Source: a candidate division CSSED10-310 bacterium (GTDB lineage: Bacteria > CSSED10-310 > JAFGJC01). Taken from it: 14,893 nt of DNA. A program made the position numbers and the translations under genes. Below are positions 6,502 through 14,893 of this stretch, piece by piece. The DNA lies in the NCBI GenBank assembly GCA_016929305.1, contig JAFGJC010000219.1, positions 1 through 14,893 of the forward strand, given 5' to 3'. The notes under the pieces are model-generated. The model made no database searches and was not told the DNA's origin. It saw only the letters and a list, made by a program, of their open reading frames with translations. Position 1 is the stretch's first letter. Each line of letters starts with the position of its first letter.

Positions 6502-9500
6502 ATGCCATTTCCGCTTTTTTCAGTTCCTCAAATAAAATGCCGATTTGACTGTCCGGTCCGGCATGGCTCGATTTTACAATTTCATTTAGTTCATCAATAA
6601 AATGTTTTGCAGATCTACCTCTAGCCAGGTTAACAAAGCCATGCTGAACAATACATTTACTAATTTCAACTCGATCTCCGATGGACTGGTAGATCTGTAG
6701 AGCACTCTCTAGATACTTATCTGCCATGTCGATGTCTTGATCCACTAACCGAGCAACTATCGCAAGATTGACCAGTGTTTCGGCTTCATCTCTACGATTG
6801 TTGATGCTTTGAAGGATATCCAGCGCTGTTAGAAATTTTTGCCGAGCCTCTTCCGGATATCCATTTTCAAGTTCATGGTAGGCAAGATTGTTAAGTGTCA
6901 ATCCTTCCATTGCGGAATCCTGGATATCACGGAAAATTTTCAAAGCCTTTTCAAACCAGTCTAATGCTTTATTTTCCTGATTCATCAGGGAAAATACACA
7001 CGCAAGGTTCATAGTAAAAATTCCAATACTCTGCCGGTCACCGATTTCAGTAAAAATTTCTAATGCCTTTTCATAAAGTTCTTTAGCTTTTTTGATGTCA
7101 CCTTGAAATTTATAGATGTTTCCCAGATTACCCATACAACGTGCATAGAATTGCCGATTCGATTCGCCCCGGAGAATATTGAGTGCTTCTGTTAATATTG
7201 AAACGGCTCTATCACCATTTCCAAGCATCCAGAGTACTGTGGCCAGATTAACCATAACGGCGGCTTCACCTGCTGAGTTGCTGTATTTTCGGTGGATGGC
7301 AAGTGCCTTTTCACAAAGGATGTGGGCTTTTTCCAATTCAGCACGAGCGAAGCAGACACCAGCCATTATTCGGTATGCAATAGCTTCACCCTGTTCATCG
7401 TTTTGCTGTCGATAGATTGAGAGGGCTTTCTGGCAGGCAATTTCGGCATCTGAAGTCATTCCCTGCAATCGTCCGATATTTGCCAAACCCAGCAAACTTC
7501 TTGCTTCCAGCGGAGCCAATCCAAATTTTTCAGCTTCATCTTTCGCAATTTTAAATTGTTCCGCCGCTAATGAATGTTTTCCTTCAAATATCAGTACATT
7601 TTCGGCATATGTAAGTCTGATGACGATGCTTTCTGCGGATATTTTCTGATTCATCGCCAAGAATGACCTGTAGGCAGAATCAGCATCTTTTAGGGCAAAG
7701 TTATTAACCGCCCAGTTTGCAAACCGGGCATAATAGCCGGCAGCTTTTTCGGTATCACCACTCTGTTCCCAATGTCTGGCCAGAGAGCCGGCAATATCAC
7801 CCTGGGTTGTGTCGTGCATCGATTCCATAGCCAGAGCGATTTTCATGTGAATTATTTTTCTTTGTTCCAAAGGAATATTTTCATAAGCCACTTTTCTGAA
7901 TTTGCTATGTACAAATTTAAGGGTGCCCGGTTCAGTTTCATGGAGAACTTGTTTTTTGATTAGATTATCCAATGTGTCCAGCAAATCATCTCCCATGGGC
8001 ATGACATTCCACAGCAGAAGCGTGGGAATATCATTGCCGATAGCTGCTGCTGTATAGACAACATCGCGTGTTTTTTCGCCCATAAGGTCCAATCGCCGCT
8101 CAACCAATTCCTTCAATGCTTTTGGTAACGGCAATGATTCAAAATCAGAAGTCGTAGCAAATTTCCGGCTTTCCGGTGCCACCTGCCAATAGCCTTCGGT
8201 ATCCCGATAAAGCAGCCCTTCGGAGACAGCAGTCCGAAGATATTCCGACAAAAAAAACGGGTTTCCTTCGGAGAAATTTGTCAAATAGGATACAAATGTC
8301 TTTGATACATCAGCTACGCCCAGCATGTCGGAAATAATCGACTCCACAGCAGAAAAATCCAATTTTTCCAGAACATGATGTTTAACCGTTGGCGTGTTGA
8401 TAAGACGTTGTATTTCAGGGGTTAACTCTTCGGAGCGGTATGTACAGACAATCAATAGAGGTAAACGTTTAAGGAGACCGGTTCTGAGAATAAACTCCAG
8501 AAAACCGACGGTCATGTCATCGGCTGTATGCAGGTCATCAAGAAGCAGCATCATGGAGTCCTTAATAAATTCGCGTAATGTATCTGACAGATACGAAAAC
8601 AGGCGCAGTCGAGCTGCACTAGCCGGCAAAGGATGCGCTTCGGAATAGTGTTGCTGCCCAGGAAGATCTTCAATTTCCGGTACAACCTTGGCTAATACTT
8701 TTCCTCGTTGCCCGAATACTCTGATCACCTCTTTCTCCCCTCGCACCTTAACAGCATCGACGATGTATTTAATAAGACTGCGAAAGGGCAGCAGCGGAGG
8801 AATGGTTTCCTGAATACCCGTTAATCCAAGAGAACCCGTCCGGCTGCATTCCGAAGTGATAACCCGGTGTTTGAGTCGTCTAGCATTTCGAGCAATCCGC
8901 ATCAGCAACCTTGTTTTTCCGATACCGCTTTCTCCTCCGATTAATAAGATGTCTCCATTTCTTGATTCCAGAGTTTGTAGCTGCAAGAGTAATGTTTGCA
9001 TAAGATTTTCACGTCCAGCGAAACGCGGCCTGTAGAGATACGCTTTGGGGATCGGCATTTCTGAAGTGTCGATTTGGGGAACACCCAGACCTAAAAGCAC
9101 TGAAGCAATATCATCCGCATGTCCAATCCTATGTTGAGGTTTTCTGTCAAGAAGTCTGATAACAAGTTTATCGAGTGCTTCTGGAATACCATAGGCTAAT
9201 TTTGAGGGCGGTGTGGGATCGAGTTCCAGTTTTGAGATGATGATTTGTTTGAGACTGCTTCCCATAAAGGGCGGACGGCCGGTAAGAAGTTCATAAATGA
9301 TACATCCGAGAGCATAAAGGTCGGTGCGTGCATCCAGAAGTTCACCTCGGATTTGCTCTGGTGCAATATAAACCGCGGTTCCGCCTGAGTAGATTTCGCT
9401 TTCAAGCATCTCTCTGCTGACATCTTTCCAGATTTGAGTAACAAGTCCGAAATCGAGAATTTTGGGGATACCCTCGGGACGAACAAGAATATTTTCGGGT

Positions 9501-10105
9501 TTCAGATCACCGTGAATAATACCTTCTCCGTGAAGAAAAGCCAGAGTGTGACACAGGCGATATATTATCGTCAGCGATTGTATCAGGGCACCTCTGGCAG
9601 CAGGAACACGCTCGATCTCATTAACCGGCATTTGTGATTTTTGGAATTCCTTTTGTGATTTTGCCAAATTATCTATAGTATCACCATCGACCGTTGGACC
9701 GAAAACCTTGGTCCACCAGGGTGAGCGAGAAACATCGACATCGCTGCGCCGCCAAACAACCTGATCCAGCAAATCAGATTGCCAGGCAGTGGAAATATCT
9801 GATCCCCCCCAAATAAACTCCGATCCATAGCGTCTCAAAGTTACACCTTCCAGCAATTCCATCGTATACCATGGCAGTCCCTTGTGTATCCCTTCTTCGA
9901 TGATCGTTATCACGCCGGGATGTTTTATTCTTATCAATGCTCGTATTTCCCTGCGAATACTCGCGATCTGACGCTGATCCGGAACCCTGACCGTTTTCAA
10001 TGCCACCATGTTACCGGATTCCAAATGCATCGCTTGATACACCACACCCATACCACCTTTGCCAAGACGTTCCTGAATGATGTATGGACCTATTTTATCC
10101 GGCAA
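6398..10105 (-). CDS. Ser/Thr protein kinase - AAA ATPase - TPR signalling protein
   Basis: This is a 1235-residue cytoplasmic multidomain kinase. Residues 7-340 are a PknB-type kinase: glycine loop GKGGMG at 15-20, catalytic Lys37, Glu53, catalytic loop H-G-D at 198-200 with Lys202 and Asn205, DFG at 218-220, and APE at 248-250. The usual HRD Arg is Gly. About 75 extra residues (roughly 93-170) sit between the hinge and the large-lobe helix before the catalytic loop. Residues 359-640 are an AAA_16/STAND-like ATPase opening with RFAGRENL, with Walker A GESGIGKT at 391-398 and Walker B LLLDD near 520-524. From about 780 on there are TPR repeats with a 40-residue period, which usually bind partner proteins. 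No membrane helix is seen. The start is TTG, supported by AGAGGA 7 bases upstream; a nearby ATG is out of frame. Substrate and signal are unknown. It is the last gene of the minus-strand cluster. Confidence 0.9.
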   Translation of the reverse strand: MPDKIGPYIIQERLGKGGMGVVYQAMHLESGNMVALKTVRVPDQRQIASIRREIRALIRIKHPGVITIIEEGIHKGLPWYTMELLEGVTLRRYGSEFIWGGSDISTAWQSDLLDQVVWRRSDVDVSRSPWWTKVFGPTVDGDTIDNLAKSQKEFQKSQMPVNEIERVPAARGALIQSLTIIYRLCHTLAFLHGEGIIHGDLKPENILVRPEGIPKILDFGLVTQIWKDVSREMLESEIYSGGTAVYIAPEQIRGELLDARTDLYALGCIIYELLTGRPPFMGSSLKQIIISKLELDPTPPSKLAYGIPEALDKLVIRLLDRKPQHRIGHADDIASVLLGLGVPQIDTSEMPIPKAYLYRPRFAGRENLMQTLLLQLQTLESRNGDILLIGGESGIGKTRLLMRIARNARRLKHRVITSECSRTGSLGLTGIQETIPPLLPFRSLIKYIVDAVKVRGEKEVIRVFGQRGKVLAKVVPEIEDLPGQQHYSEAHPLPASAARLRLFSYLSDTLREFIKDSMMLLLDDLHTADDMTVGFLEFILRTGLLKRLPLLIVCTYRSEELTPEIQRLINTPTVKHHVLEKLDFSAVESIISDMLGVADVSKTFVSYLTNFSEGNPFFLSEYLRTAVSEGLLYRDTEGYWQVAPESRKFATTSDFESLPLPKALKELVERRLDLMGEKTRDVVYTAAAIGNDIPTLLLWNVMPMGDDLLDTLDNLIKKQVLHETEPGTLKFVHSKFRKVAYENIPLEQRKIIHMKIALAMESMHDTTQGDIAGSLARHWEQSGDTEKAAGYYARFANWAVNNFALKDADSAYRSFLAMNQKISAESIVIRLTYAENVLIFEGKHSLAAEQFKIAKDEAEKFGLAPLEARSLLGLANIGRLQGMTSDAEIACQKALSIYRQQNDEQGEAIAYRIMAGVCFARAELEKAHILCEKALAIHRKYSNSAGEAAVMVNLATVLWMLGNGDRAVSILTEALNILRGESNRQFYARCMGNLGNIYKFQGDIKKAKELYEKALEIFTEIGDRQSIGIFTMNLACVFSLMNQENKALDWFEKALKIFRDIQDSAMEGLTLNNLAYHELENGYPEEARQKFLTALDILQSINNRRDEAETLVNLAIVARLVDQDIDMADKYLESALQIYQSIGDRVEISKCIVQHGFVNLARGRSAKHFIDELNEIVKSSHAGPDSQIGILFEELKKAEMAFKEDKFLYYGNLPEDLPDHLKRWLENNNRLSKEN
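6760..7260 (-). repeat. 120-bp periodic TPR-coding repeats in the AAA-kinase gene
   Basis: Related segments coding for the 'N-L-A/G' helix start (for example GCAAGATTGACCAG, GCAAGATTGTTAAG, GCAAGGTTCATAG, CCCAGATTACCCAT, GCCAGATTAACCAT on the plus strand) recur every 120 bases, ending near 6780, 6900, 7020, 7140 and 7260. This equals a 40-residue TPR unit without indels over five copies. Confidence 0.75.
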
Positions 10106-10281
10106 AACATTTTCCTCTGCTTGTCAAATGATCAGAAGAGAGTATCTTACAAATCACGAACCATATCTTGTGTATTATGCCAAATTACCGTTTGTAAAAA
10201 CAGCCAGAAAAAAGAACACGTTCAACAGTATCCAGCATCATTTGATTGCGGCAGGTTGATATTACGCCAAAAATAATGCTC
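10106..10281. other. Spacer between the two kinase genes
   Basis: These 176 bases hold no credible gene. On the coding strand there is an 18-codon frame without a clear ribosome site, and a short GAAC-GT-GTTC hairpin before six Ts whose 4-bp stem is too weak to call a terminator. A CATAAT box lacks a good -35 partner. The downstream kinase could have its own promoter here, but I cannot define one. Confidence 0.5.
10113..10118 (-). promoter_or_regulatory. Shine-Dalgarno site supporting the TTG start of the AAA-kinase
   Basis: On the minus strand AGAGGA lies 7 bases before TTG (10105). The competing ATG at 10110 is only two bases from this site and is out of frame with the kinase, so the TTG start is the sound choice. 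Confidence 0.7.
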
Positions 10282-12699
10282 CTACTTTTCTATGGATTTC
10301 AATAGTTCTTGAGCCCATATCAGGACCTGAGCGAGATCATTTCTGCCGGTTCTTTTCGTTTCAGCAGAGAGTTGTTTCACGCTTTGAAACAACAATCTGT
10401 ATGCTTCGGAATAACTTTCCAGCTTTAAGAAAGCTTTTCCTTTCAGCGCACTTGTCCATGCCAGATCACCCGTGAGTTCTTTATGGCCATCCCGATGAAC
10501 CAGTCTATAGCGAATTTTTTCTGCTTTCTCGAAAAGCGGTATTGCGTCAGCTGCATAACCCGCGGTCAGCAAAGCTTCACCCTTGTAGCTGTAAACAATT
10601 GCCAGGTCATTACGTAAATCATTTCTATCCTGTTTGTATACAAGTTTTTCCCGCAACTCGATGGCATGATCATACAAGTCTATGGCTTTACTCAATTCAT
10701 TCAGTGCGGAAAATGAATTTGCCTTGTTCAGGCATATCCATGCTCTCATATTCTCCAGATCGGTACGACCTTCATTGTCAATCAGATTCGCGACCAGATG
10801 CATAGCTTTATCGTATAGTTTCAGCGCATCGGTATGGTTTCCGGAATCACCCAGAGCACTGGCTTTATTCAGATAACATAGCGAAAGATCAAACATTTGT
10901 TCCGGGCTGTCCTGGTTATATACGAGATCTTCTCTGAGTGAGATGGCTTTATCATACCATTCAAACGCCTTCTGATATTCCCCAAGCATCCACAATGCGG
11001 TGGCCTTATTGATAAAACTCGTTGCCAGATCTGTTGTGACTTTTTTCTTCTCGGGGCTGGCCAGAAGCGCTGATCGAATGTCAATTGAAATGTTCAGAAG
11101 ATGTATCGTTTCACGCGGATCTCCCAAGGCATATTTTACCACCGCTTTGTTCATGTAGGCATTAGCCAGACCGTTCAGCAAAGGTATGGACGATGAGTCA
11201 GTCCGTAACAACTCCTTTATTTGAATGGCTTCGTCGTACAGTCTCAAAGCATCCATATGCTGCCCTTGCAAATAATATGAAAGTGCCTGATAGACCAAAG
11301 CTTCTGAGAGATCGTATTGATAGGCGTATTCTTTATATGCATCGATGAGTTCTTTGTAGGCTTCGATGGATTTCGCATAGTTCGATTGAGCGCCGGGAAA
11401 GTCATCGATATTCTGATGAATGAAAGCTTTTATCAGAAGCACTCTAGCCAATACCGCTTTGAGATCTGATCGACCGGTCGAAATGAGACGCAACAGACGT
11501 TGTTCCACATCTTTGTATACTTCGATATCGGCAAGTGCTTGGGATTTTCGTGATCCTTTTACATCCGAAATTATTTCAGGAACGGTTTTGTCTTCATCAC
11601 CTGTTTCATCACAAATTCTTTTTAACCAAATCGAAGGGTCATCCCAGGTAACGCCAAAAGTAGTTCTGCGGTGCGATCGTGCGACCGCTGACGGAACAGG
11701 TGTGGATTGAGGACGTCTTCGAGGATAGCTATGACCAGTAATTATCCGGTATGCTTCTTTCAAAGCTTCTGCAACGTCCTGCATTGTTTTCCACCGATTG
11801 TTCGGTTGATCTTCAAAACATTTTTCCAGAATTATCCTGATTTTCTCGGACATTTGGGGACAGTTTTGCCTTGGTTTTTCTGAGAGGAATTTGTGTAGCA
11901 CATAATTAGCCAGATGCCCCGCATGCCATGTCACCTTGCCGGTATACATTTGCATGAGCGTAACACCAAAACTCCAAATATCCGTTTTACGATTGATTTT
12001 AGATCCTGACAACTGTTCCGGTGAACAATACGCCAGCGTCAATCCGTTAGAAGTCACAAGAACATCTTCATTCGCAGTGATATCCTTAGATTTTATGCCA
12101 CTGATGTGAAGAGCTCGAGACATACCAAAATCCGTTATTTTCACCTCATTACTCTCGGTAAGCAGAATATTCGAGGGTTTGACATCCTGATGAATCACAC
12201 CGTGAGAATGTGCTTCATGCAACCCCCAGGCAATTTGAATCGCCAAATCAAGAATTTGCACCTGATCTGTGAAGCGATTTTCCGCTAATGCCAACTCCAA
12301 CGATCCACCCGATACATATTCAGCAAAAATCGCCAATCGGTTCTCTATGGTTCGAAAAAACCGGCAGGCAACAAGATGAGGATAATCCGGCAGATCAATC
12401 CATGTGCGGAGTTCTCTTAAAAAGGATTTTTCTTTTTTTGCTATTCTCAGAGCAGAGGTATGAAGTGTTTTAACGGCAAACTTCTGATCATCTGTCAACC
12501 GTCTGACACAGTAAACCGTCCCCATTCCACCCTGTCCCAGAATACCTTCCACCACAAACTGTTCAAGCAGAATCTGGCCATTAGCCCAAGGTTGCCTATC
12601 GTTTTCCATACTATTAGCAGCGGTATCGCCACCTAATGAGGGCAATGTTTTACATTTTGATATTTGTTGATTCGGTTCAGAAATATTTTTACCGCTCAC
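10282..12699 (-). CDS. Ser/Thr protein kinase with TPR array
   Basis: This is an 805-residue probable cytoplasmic kinase. The kinase domain covers about residues 45-320: glycine loop GQGGMG at 55-60, Lys77, Glu96, catalytic loop H-Q-D at 170-172 with Lys174 and Asn177, DFG at 190-192, and S-P-E in place of A-P-E at 226-228. The HRD Arg is Gln. A basic, Pro-rich linker (about 325-345) leads to helical repeats from about 390 to the end. These are TPR-like units of 47 residues containing A-x-x-x-Y-D-x-A-I-x-x-R-x-x-L-V and then a D-L-x-x-D-L-A segment, a known long TPR variant in bacterial kinase-TPR proteins. The start is GTG with a weak ribosome site (AAGGA 13 bases upstream); translation may be coupled to the STAND-TPR gene, whose stop lies 34 bp upstream. 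An alternative ATG at residue 31 would still include the whole kinase. Substrate unknown. Confidence 0.9.
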   Translation of the reverse strand: MSGKNISEPNQQISKCKTLPSLGGDTAANSMENDRQPWANGQILLEQFVVEGILGQGGMGTVYCVRRLTDDQKFAVKTLHTSALRIAKKEKSFLRELRTWIDLPDYPHLVACRFFRTIENRLAIFAEYVSGGSLELALAENRFTDQVQILDLAIQIAWGLHEAHSHGVIHQDVKPSNILLTESNEVKITDFGMSRALHISGIKSKDITANEDVLVTSNGLTLAYCSPEQLSGSKINRKTDIWSFGVTLMQMYTGKVTWHAGHLANYVLHKFLSEKPRQNCPQMSEKIRIILEKCFEDQPNNRWKTMQDVAEALKEAYRIITGHSYPRRRPQSTPVPSAVARSHRRTTFGVTWDDPSIWLKRICDETGDEDKTVPEIISDVKGSRKSQALADIEVYKDVEQRLLRLISTGRSDLKAVLARVLLIKAFIHQNIDDFPGAQSNYAKSIEAYKELIDAYKEYAYQYDLSEALVYQALSYYLQGQHMDALRLYDEAIQIKELLRTDSSSIPLLNGLANAYMNKAVVKYALGDPRETIHLLNISIDIRSALLASPEKKKVTTDLATSFINKATALWMLGEYQKAFEWYDKAISLREDLVYNQDSPEQMFDLSLCYLNKASALGDSGNHTDALKLYDKAMHLVANLIDNEGRTDLENMRAWICLNKANSFSALNELSKAIDLYDHAIELREKLVYKQDRNDLRNDLAIVYSYKGEALLTAGYAADAIPLFEKAEKIRYRLVHRDGHKELTGDLAWTSALKGKAFLKLESYSEAYRLLFQSVKQLSAETKRTGRNDLAQVLIWAQELLKSIEK
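10440..11240 (-). repeat. 47-residue (141-bp) TPR-variant repeats in the kinase-TPR gene
   Basis: Successive units align at D-L-x-N-x-x-A-W/I with exactly 47 residues between the last three copies (DLENM, DLRND and the unit starting DLAW/ELTGD). Each unit has a TPR helix pair plus about 13 extra residues of the type L-V-x-x-x-x-R-x-D-L. Confidence 0.65.
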
Positions 12700-12733
12700 T
12701 TATTCTTTATTTTCCTTGGGGAGTGTTTACTGG

Positions 12734-14893
12734 TTAATTTTCATTCGTCAGGTCACCGTATTTTTTTAATATCTCTTCCAGAAGCTTGTCAACGGAATTT
12801 CTCGGTAATCGATCTTTTTGAGATGCCTTTCCAGCAAAATCCGGATATCTTTTCAATAGATCACTCACTTTCTCTCGGACATGGTTTTTTTCTTTCAGAT
12901 TCAGCGTGTCGGTGTTCAATAAATAATCGCTGATTGTAACCGCCATATCGGGATCTGGAGGATATTCAATCAGGACGGCAACCAATCCACTGAAACACTT
13001 AAAAACGAATTTAGGTAAATGAAGATTTTGGGCGTATTTTAATGCATTGCAAAAGATACTCAACGATTCCTTGTAACGTTCCGCTGCAATATAACAAAAA
13101 CCAAGATTTATATTGCTGAATAGCATTCCGTATTGATCTCCCATTTCTTGAAAAATGGTATAACTCTCTTTAAGAAACCTTTCCGATTGATCAGGTGAAT
13201 GAATTGTTGCCATTAACCCACCTAAATGACAAAGAGTTAGCGCAACACCAAACCGGTCACCGATGTTTTTAAACAGTTTTAATGCCTTATGAAGGAAAAT
13301 GGCGCGTCTATCATTATCTCCATTATATTTATAGAGATTTGCCAGGTTGAGCATGGAATGGGCTATCCCCCATTTATCACCCAGCTCCTCTCGAATTTCC
13401 AGACTTTCTTGCAACATTTTTTGGGCTGAATCGATATTTCCTAAAGCGAGTTCCGCATTCCCAAGATTTTCCAAAGAAAAAGCCAGGCCTGTTTTATCAC
13501 CGATCTCCTTTCGGATTTGATAGCTTTCATTTAATAATTCCCGCTCTTTCTTGCGATCTCCAGTATTCCCTAAGCTGATACCGACATTTGCCAGTAATGT
13601 CGCCAAAGCACGTTTATCACCGATTTCCCGTAAAAGAGACAGGCTTTTTTGATAGTATTCATTGGCTTTTTCTGTTTCACCCATTGAACCGACGATATTA
13701 GCCAGATTATTCAGGGATGATGCAATACCCTTTTTATTATTGATTTTCGTTCGTATTTTCAAACTTCGTTCATAGTAATCCTTTGCTTTGGCATAATTGC
13801 CGATGCGGCTTTCCACGCCGCCGAGTCCGTTCAGTGCATTTGCAATCTCCGATTCTTTTTGAATCCTTGAAAACAGTTCCAAACTTTTTTGAAAATAATT
13901 ACCTGACAGTTCATAATTACCGAGACCGAACTCAAAAGATCCTTTTAAATACGACAGTCCAGCTTGTGTCTTTTTAAATGCGGTTTCATTGGCCATGGCA
14001 GGTTGATAATTATTTTCGAGAAGATCCAAAACCGTCTGAGTGATCTGAGAACCTTCACGATATAATCCGGTTCTGTCGAAATAGAACGACAATTCTTCCC
14101 CATAAACATCAACCTGATCATAATCATGCAACTCAACGGAATAAATCCAGCCTTTGCGTATATTTCCCATATCCTCCTTCACGATCGACATAAATTCCGG
14201 ATCTTGTTCCCGTCGAAAGTTTTCCAGTCCGTTGACAAGAAATTCGATAAAATACCTGGAGTGGTTTTGTTTAATTTTCTTACTGACAATCTGATCCTGC
14301 AGGAATCGTTCTCTTACGTATTGATGGAGAACATTCAAAATAAAGTAACGTTCATTCCCAACTCGGTGAAGGATTGATTTATCAATTAAAGCAGACAATT
14401 CCTTCAATGATGTCCCGGTAACTTGCTGAGCGGCATCGCGAGTAAAACCACCTTCAAAAACAGCGAGACAAGACAGATAATTCTTTTCTTTTTCTGGAAG
14501 CATTTTCCATGATGTTTCGAAAACTGTTCTAAGGCTTTTATGAGTTAGTGGAATATCTCTGTCTTCTGTCGTCAAAAAATCCATGTTGCGTTCAATCTCG
14601 ACGGCTATTTCCGACCAGGACAGAAAACGGCTCCACGCCGCTGCAAGTTCGATTCCCAAGGGCATGCCATCAACAAGCATGCATATTTTTCTGAGATATG
14701 GCAGTGTCGTAACGGATATCTCAAGAGATGGATTTACGCGACGGGCCGTTTGAATAAACAGTTTTGTTGCACTGAATGCTTCGGGATCAAAATCATCATT
14801 ATCTGGAGGGATTGCCAAACCTTCCAGTGTATAGACAGCTTCGCCATGCAACTTTAAGCGTTCTCTTGATGTTACAATGACTGATACTTGGGA
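12734..14893 (-). CDS. STAND (NB-ARC/AAA-like) ATPase with TPR array, N-terminus outside window
   Basis: The frame runs open through the right edge, so 719 residues of a longer protein are seen. The first residues, VSVIVTSRERLKLHGEAVY, match the sensor segment of NB-ARC-type STAND ATPases found in bacterial regulators (V-T-S-R-E-R-L). A GxPL-type motif DGMPLGIELAAAWSRFL follows, then a winged-helix part with SLRTVFETSWKMLPEKEK and LAVFEGGFTRDAA. Walker A and B lie upstream of the window; a kinase or DNA-binding domain could also be there. From about residue 300 to 620 there are at least seven TPR units of exactly 40 residues with G-D-x-x-G/A-x-A-x-x-L-x-N-L-G. STAND proteins switch between ADP and ATP states on sensing a signal through their repeats. 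A TTG at 14851 is an internal codon and not a credible start. The kinase-TPR gene begins 34 bp downstream, so they are probably co-transcribed. Confidence 0.88.
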   Translation of the reverse strand, partial: SQVSVIVTSRERLKLHGEAVYTLEGLAIPPDNDDFDPEAFSATKLFIQTARRVNPSLEISVTTLPYLRKICMLVDGMPLGIELAAAWSRFLSWSEIAVEIERNMDFLTTEDRDIPLTHKSLRTVFETSWKMLPEKEKNYLSCLAVFEGGFTRDAAQQVTGTSLKELSALIDKSILHRVGNERYFILNVLHQYVRERFLQDQIVSKKIKQNHSRYFIEFLVNGLENFRREQDPEFMSIVKEDMGNIRKGWIYSVELHDYDQVDVYGEELSFYFDRTGLYREGSQITQTVLDLLENNYQPAMANETAFKKTQAGLSYLKGSFEFGLGNYELSGNYFQKSLELFSRIQKESEIANALNGLGGVESRIGNYAKAKDYYERSLKIRTKINNKKGIASSLNNLANIVGSMGETEKANEYYQKSLSLLREIGDKRALATLLANVGISLGNTGDRKKERELLNESYQIRKEIGDKTGLAFSLENLGNAELALGNIDSAQKMLQESLEIREELGDKWGIAHSMLNLANLYKYNGDNDRRAIFLHKALKLFKNIGDRFGVALTLCHLGGLMATIHSPDQSERFLKESYTIFQEMGDQYGMLFSNINLGFCYIAAERYKESLSIFCNALKYAQNLHLPKFVFKCFSGLVAVLIEYPPDPDMAVTISDYLLNTDTLNLKEKNHVREKVSDLLKRYPDFAGKASQKDRLPRNSVDKLLEEILKKYGDLTNEN
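13135..13865 (-). repeat. Uniform 120-bp TPR-coding repeats in the STAND-TPR gene
   Basis: The plus-strand block (T/G)ATCACCGAT, coding for the I-G-D-K/R turn, recurs at 13260, 13380, 13500 and 13620 with diverged copies at 13140, 13740 and 13860. The period is exactly 120 bases with no indel over about 730 bp. This fits 40-residue TPR_12-type repeats and partly preserved duplication. Confidence 0.85.

Noticed and set aside
10106..10281. Eighteen-codon minus-strand frame (MMLDTVERVLFSG) between the kinases
   Set aside because: No convincing ribosome site or family resemblance; short enough for chance.
13135..13865. 120-bp periodic DNA as a CRISPR or satellite array
   Set aside because: Units are diverged, in frame and code for TPR helices; there are no identical repeats with unique spacers.
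14837..14851. TTG at 14851 as the true start of the STAND-TPR protein
   Set aside because: The frame stays open upstream to the window end, and the residues there (VTSRERL) are a recognised STAND motif, so the gene continues outside the window.

Overview
The window looks like a chromosomal segment of an uncultured Gram-negative bacterium of moderate GC content. An outer membrane beta-barrel of the FadL type ending in phenylalanine and a relic lipoprotein signal with a lipobox both point to a diderm cell. A secreted protein with a Thr/Pro linker and an internal dockerin, next to large Ser/Thr kinase, STAND-ATPase and TPR proteins, is a combination seen in several poorly cultured phyla. I cannot place the organism more precisely from this sequence.

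Layout. The left edge (1-1471, plus strand) holds the 3' end of an ArsR-type regulator gene followed after 25 bp by a FadL/OmpP1-type porin gene, probably one operon. Next come two minus-strand genes (1545 to about 3155): an ECF sigma factor and, 36 bp downstream of it, its probable membrane-bound zinc-finger anti-sigma factor, whose outer part resembles the LecA (PA-IL) galactose-binding lectin. Divergent from the sigma gene, behind a consensus-like sigma70 promoter and a strong Shine-Dalgarno site, is an 890-residue secreted protein (3356-6028). It carries a repeat-type domain, a Thr/Pro linker, a dockerin and a C-terminal cohesin-like domain, and its gene ends at a clear intrinsic terminator. 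Between it and the next gene lies a broken small lipoprotein gene with one frameshift in a T run and one in-frame stop.

The right-hand 8.5 kb (6398-14893, minus strand) is a tandem run of three signalling genes transcribed leftward. First is a STAND (NB-ARC/AAA-like) ATPase-TPR protein cut by the right edge. Next, 34 bp downstream, is a Ser/Thr kinase-TPR protein. Then, 176 bp further on, comes a very large Ser/Thr kinase-AAA ATPase-TPR protein. All three end in long TPR arrays but use different repeat lengths (40, 47 and 40 residues). No RNA genes, CRISPR arrays, insertion sequences or attachment sites were seen.

Working together. The left half suggests a surface-sensing unit: a sugar-lectin-like anti-sigma factor controls an ECF sigma factor next to a gene for a cohesin/dockerin-type exported protein. 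The right half suggests a cytoplasmic phosphorylation and scaffold cascade. No direct link between the two halves is visible beyond their being neighbours.
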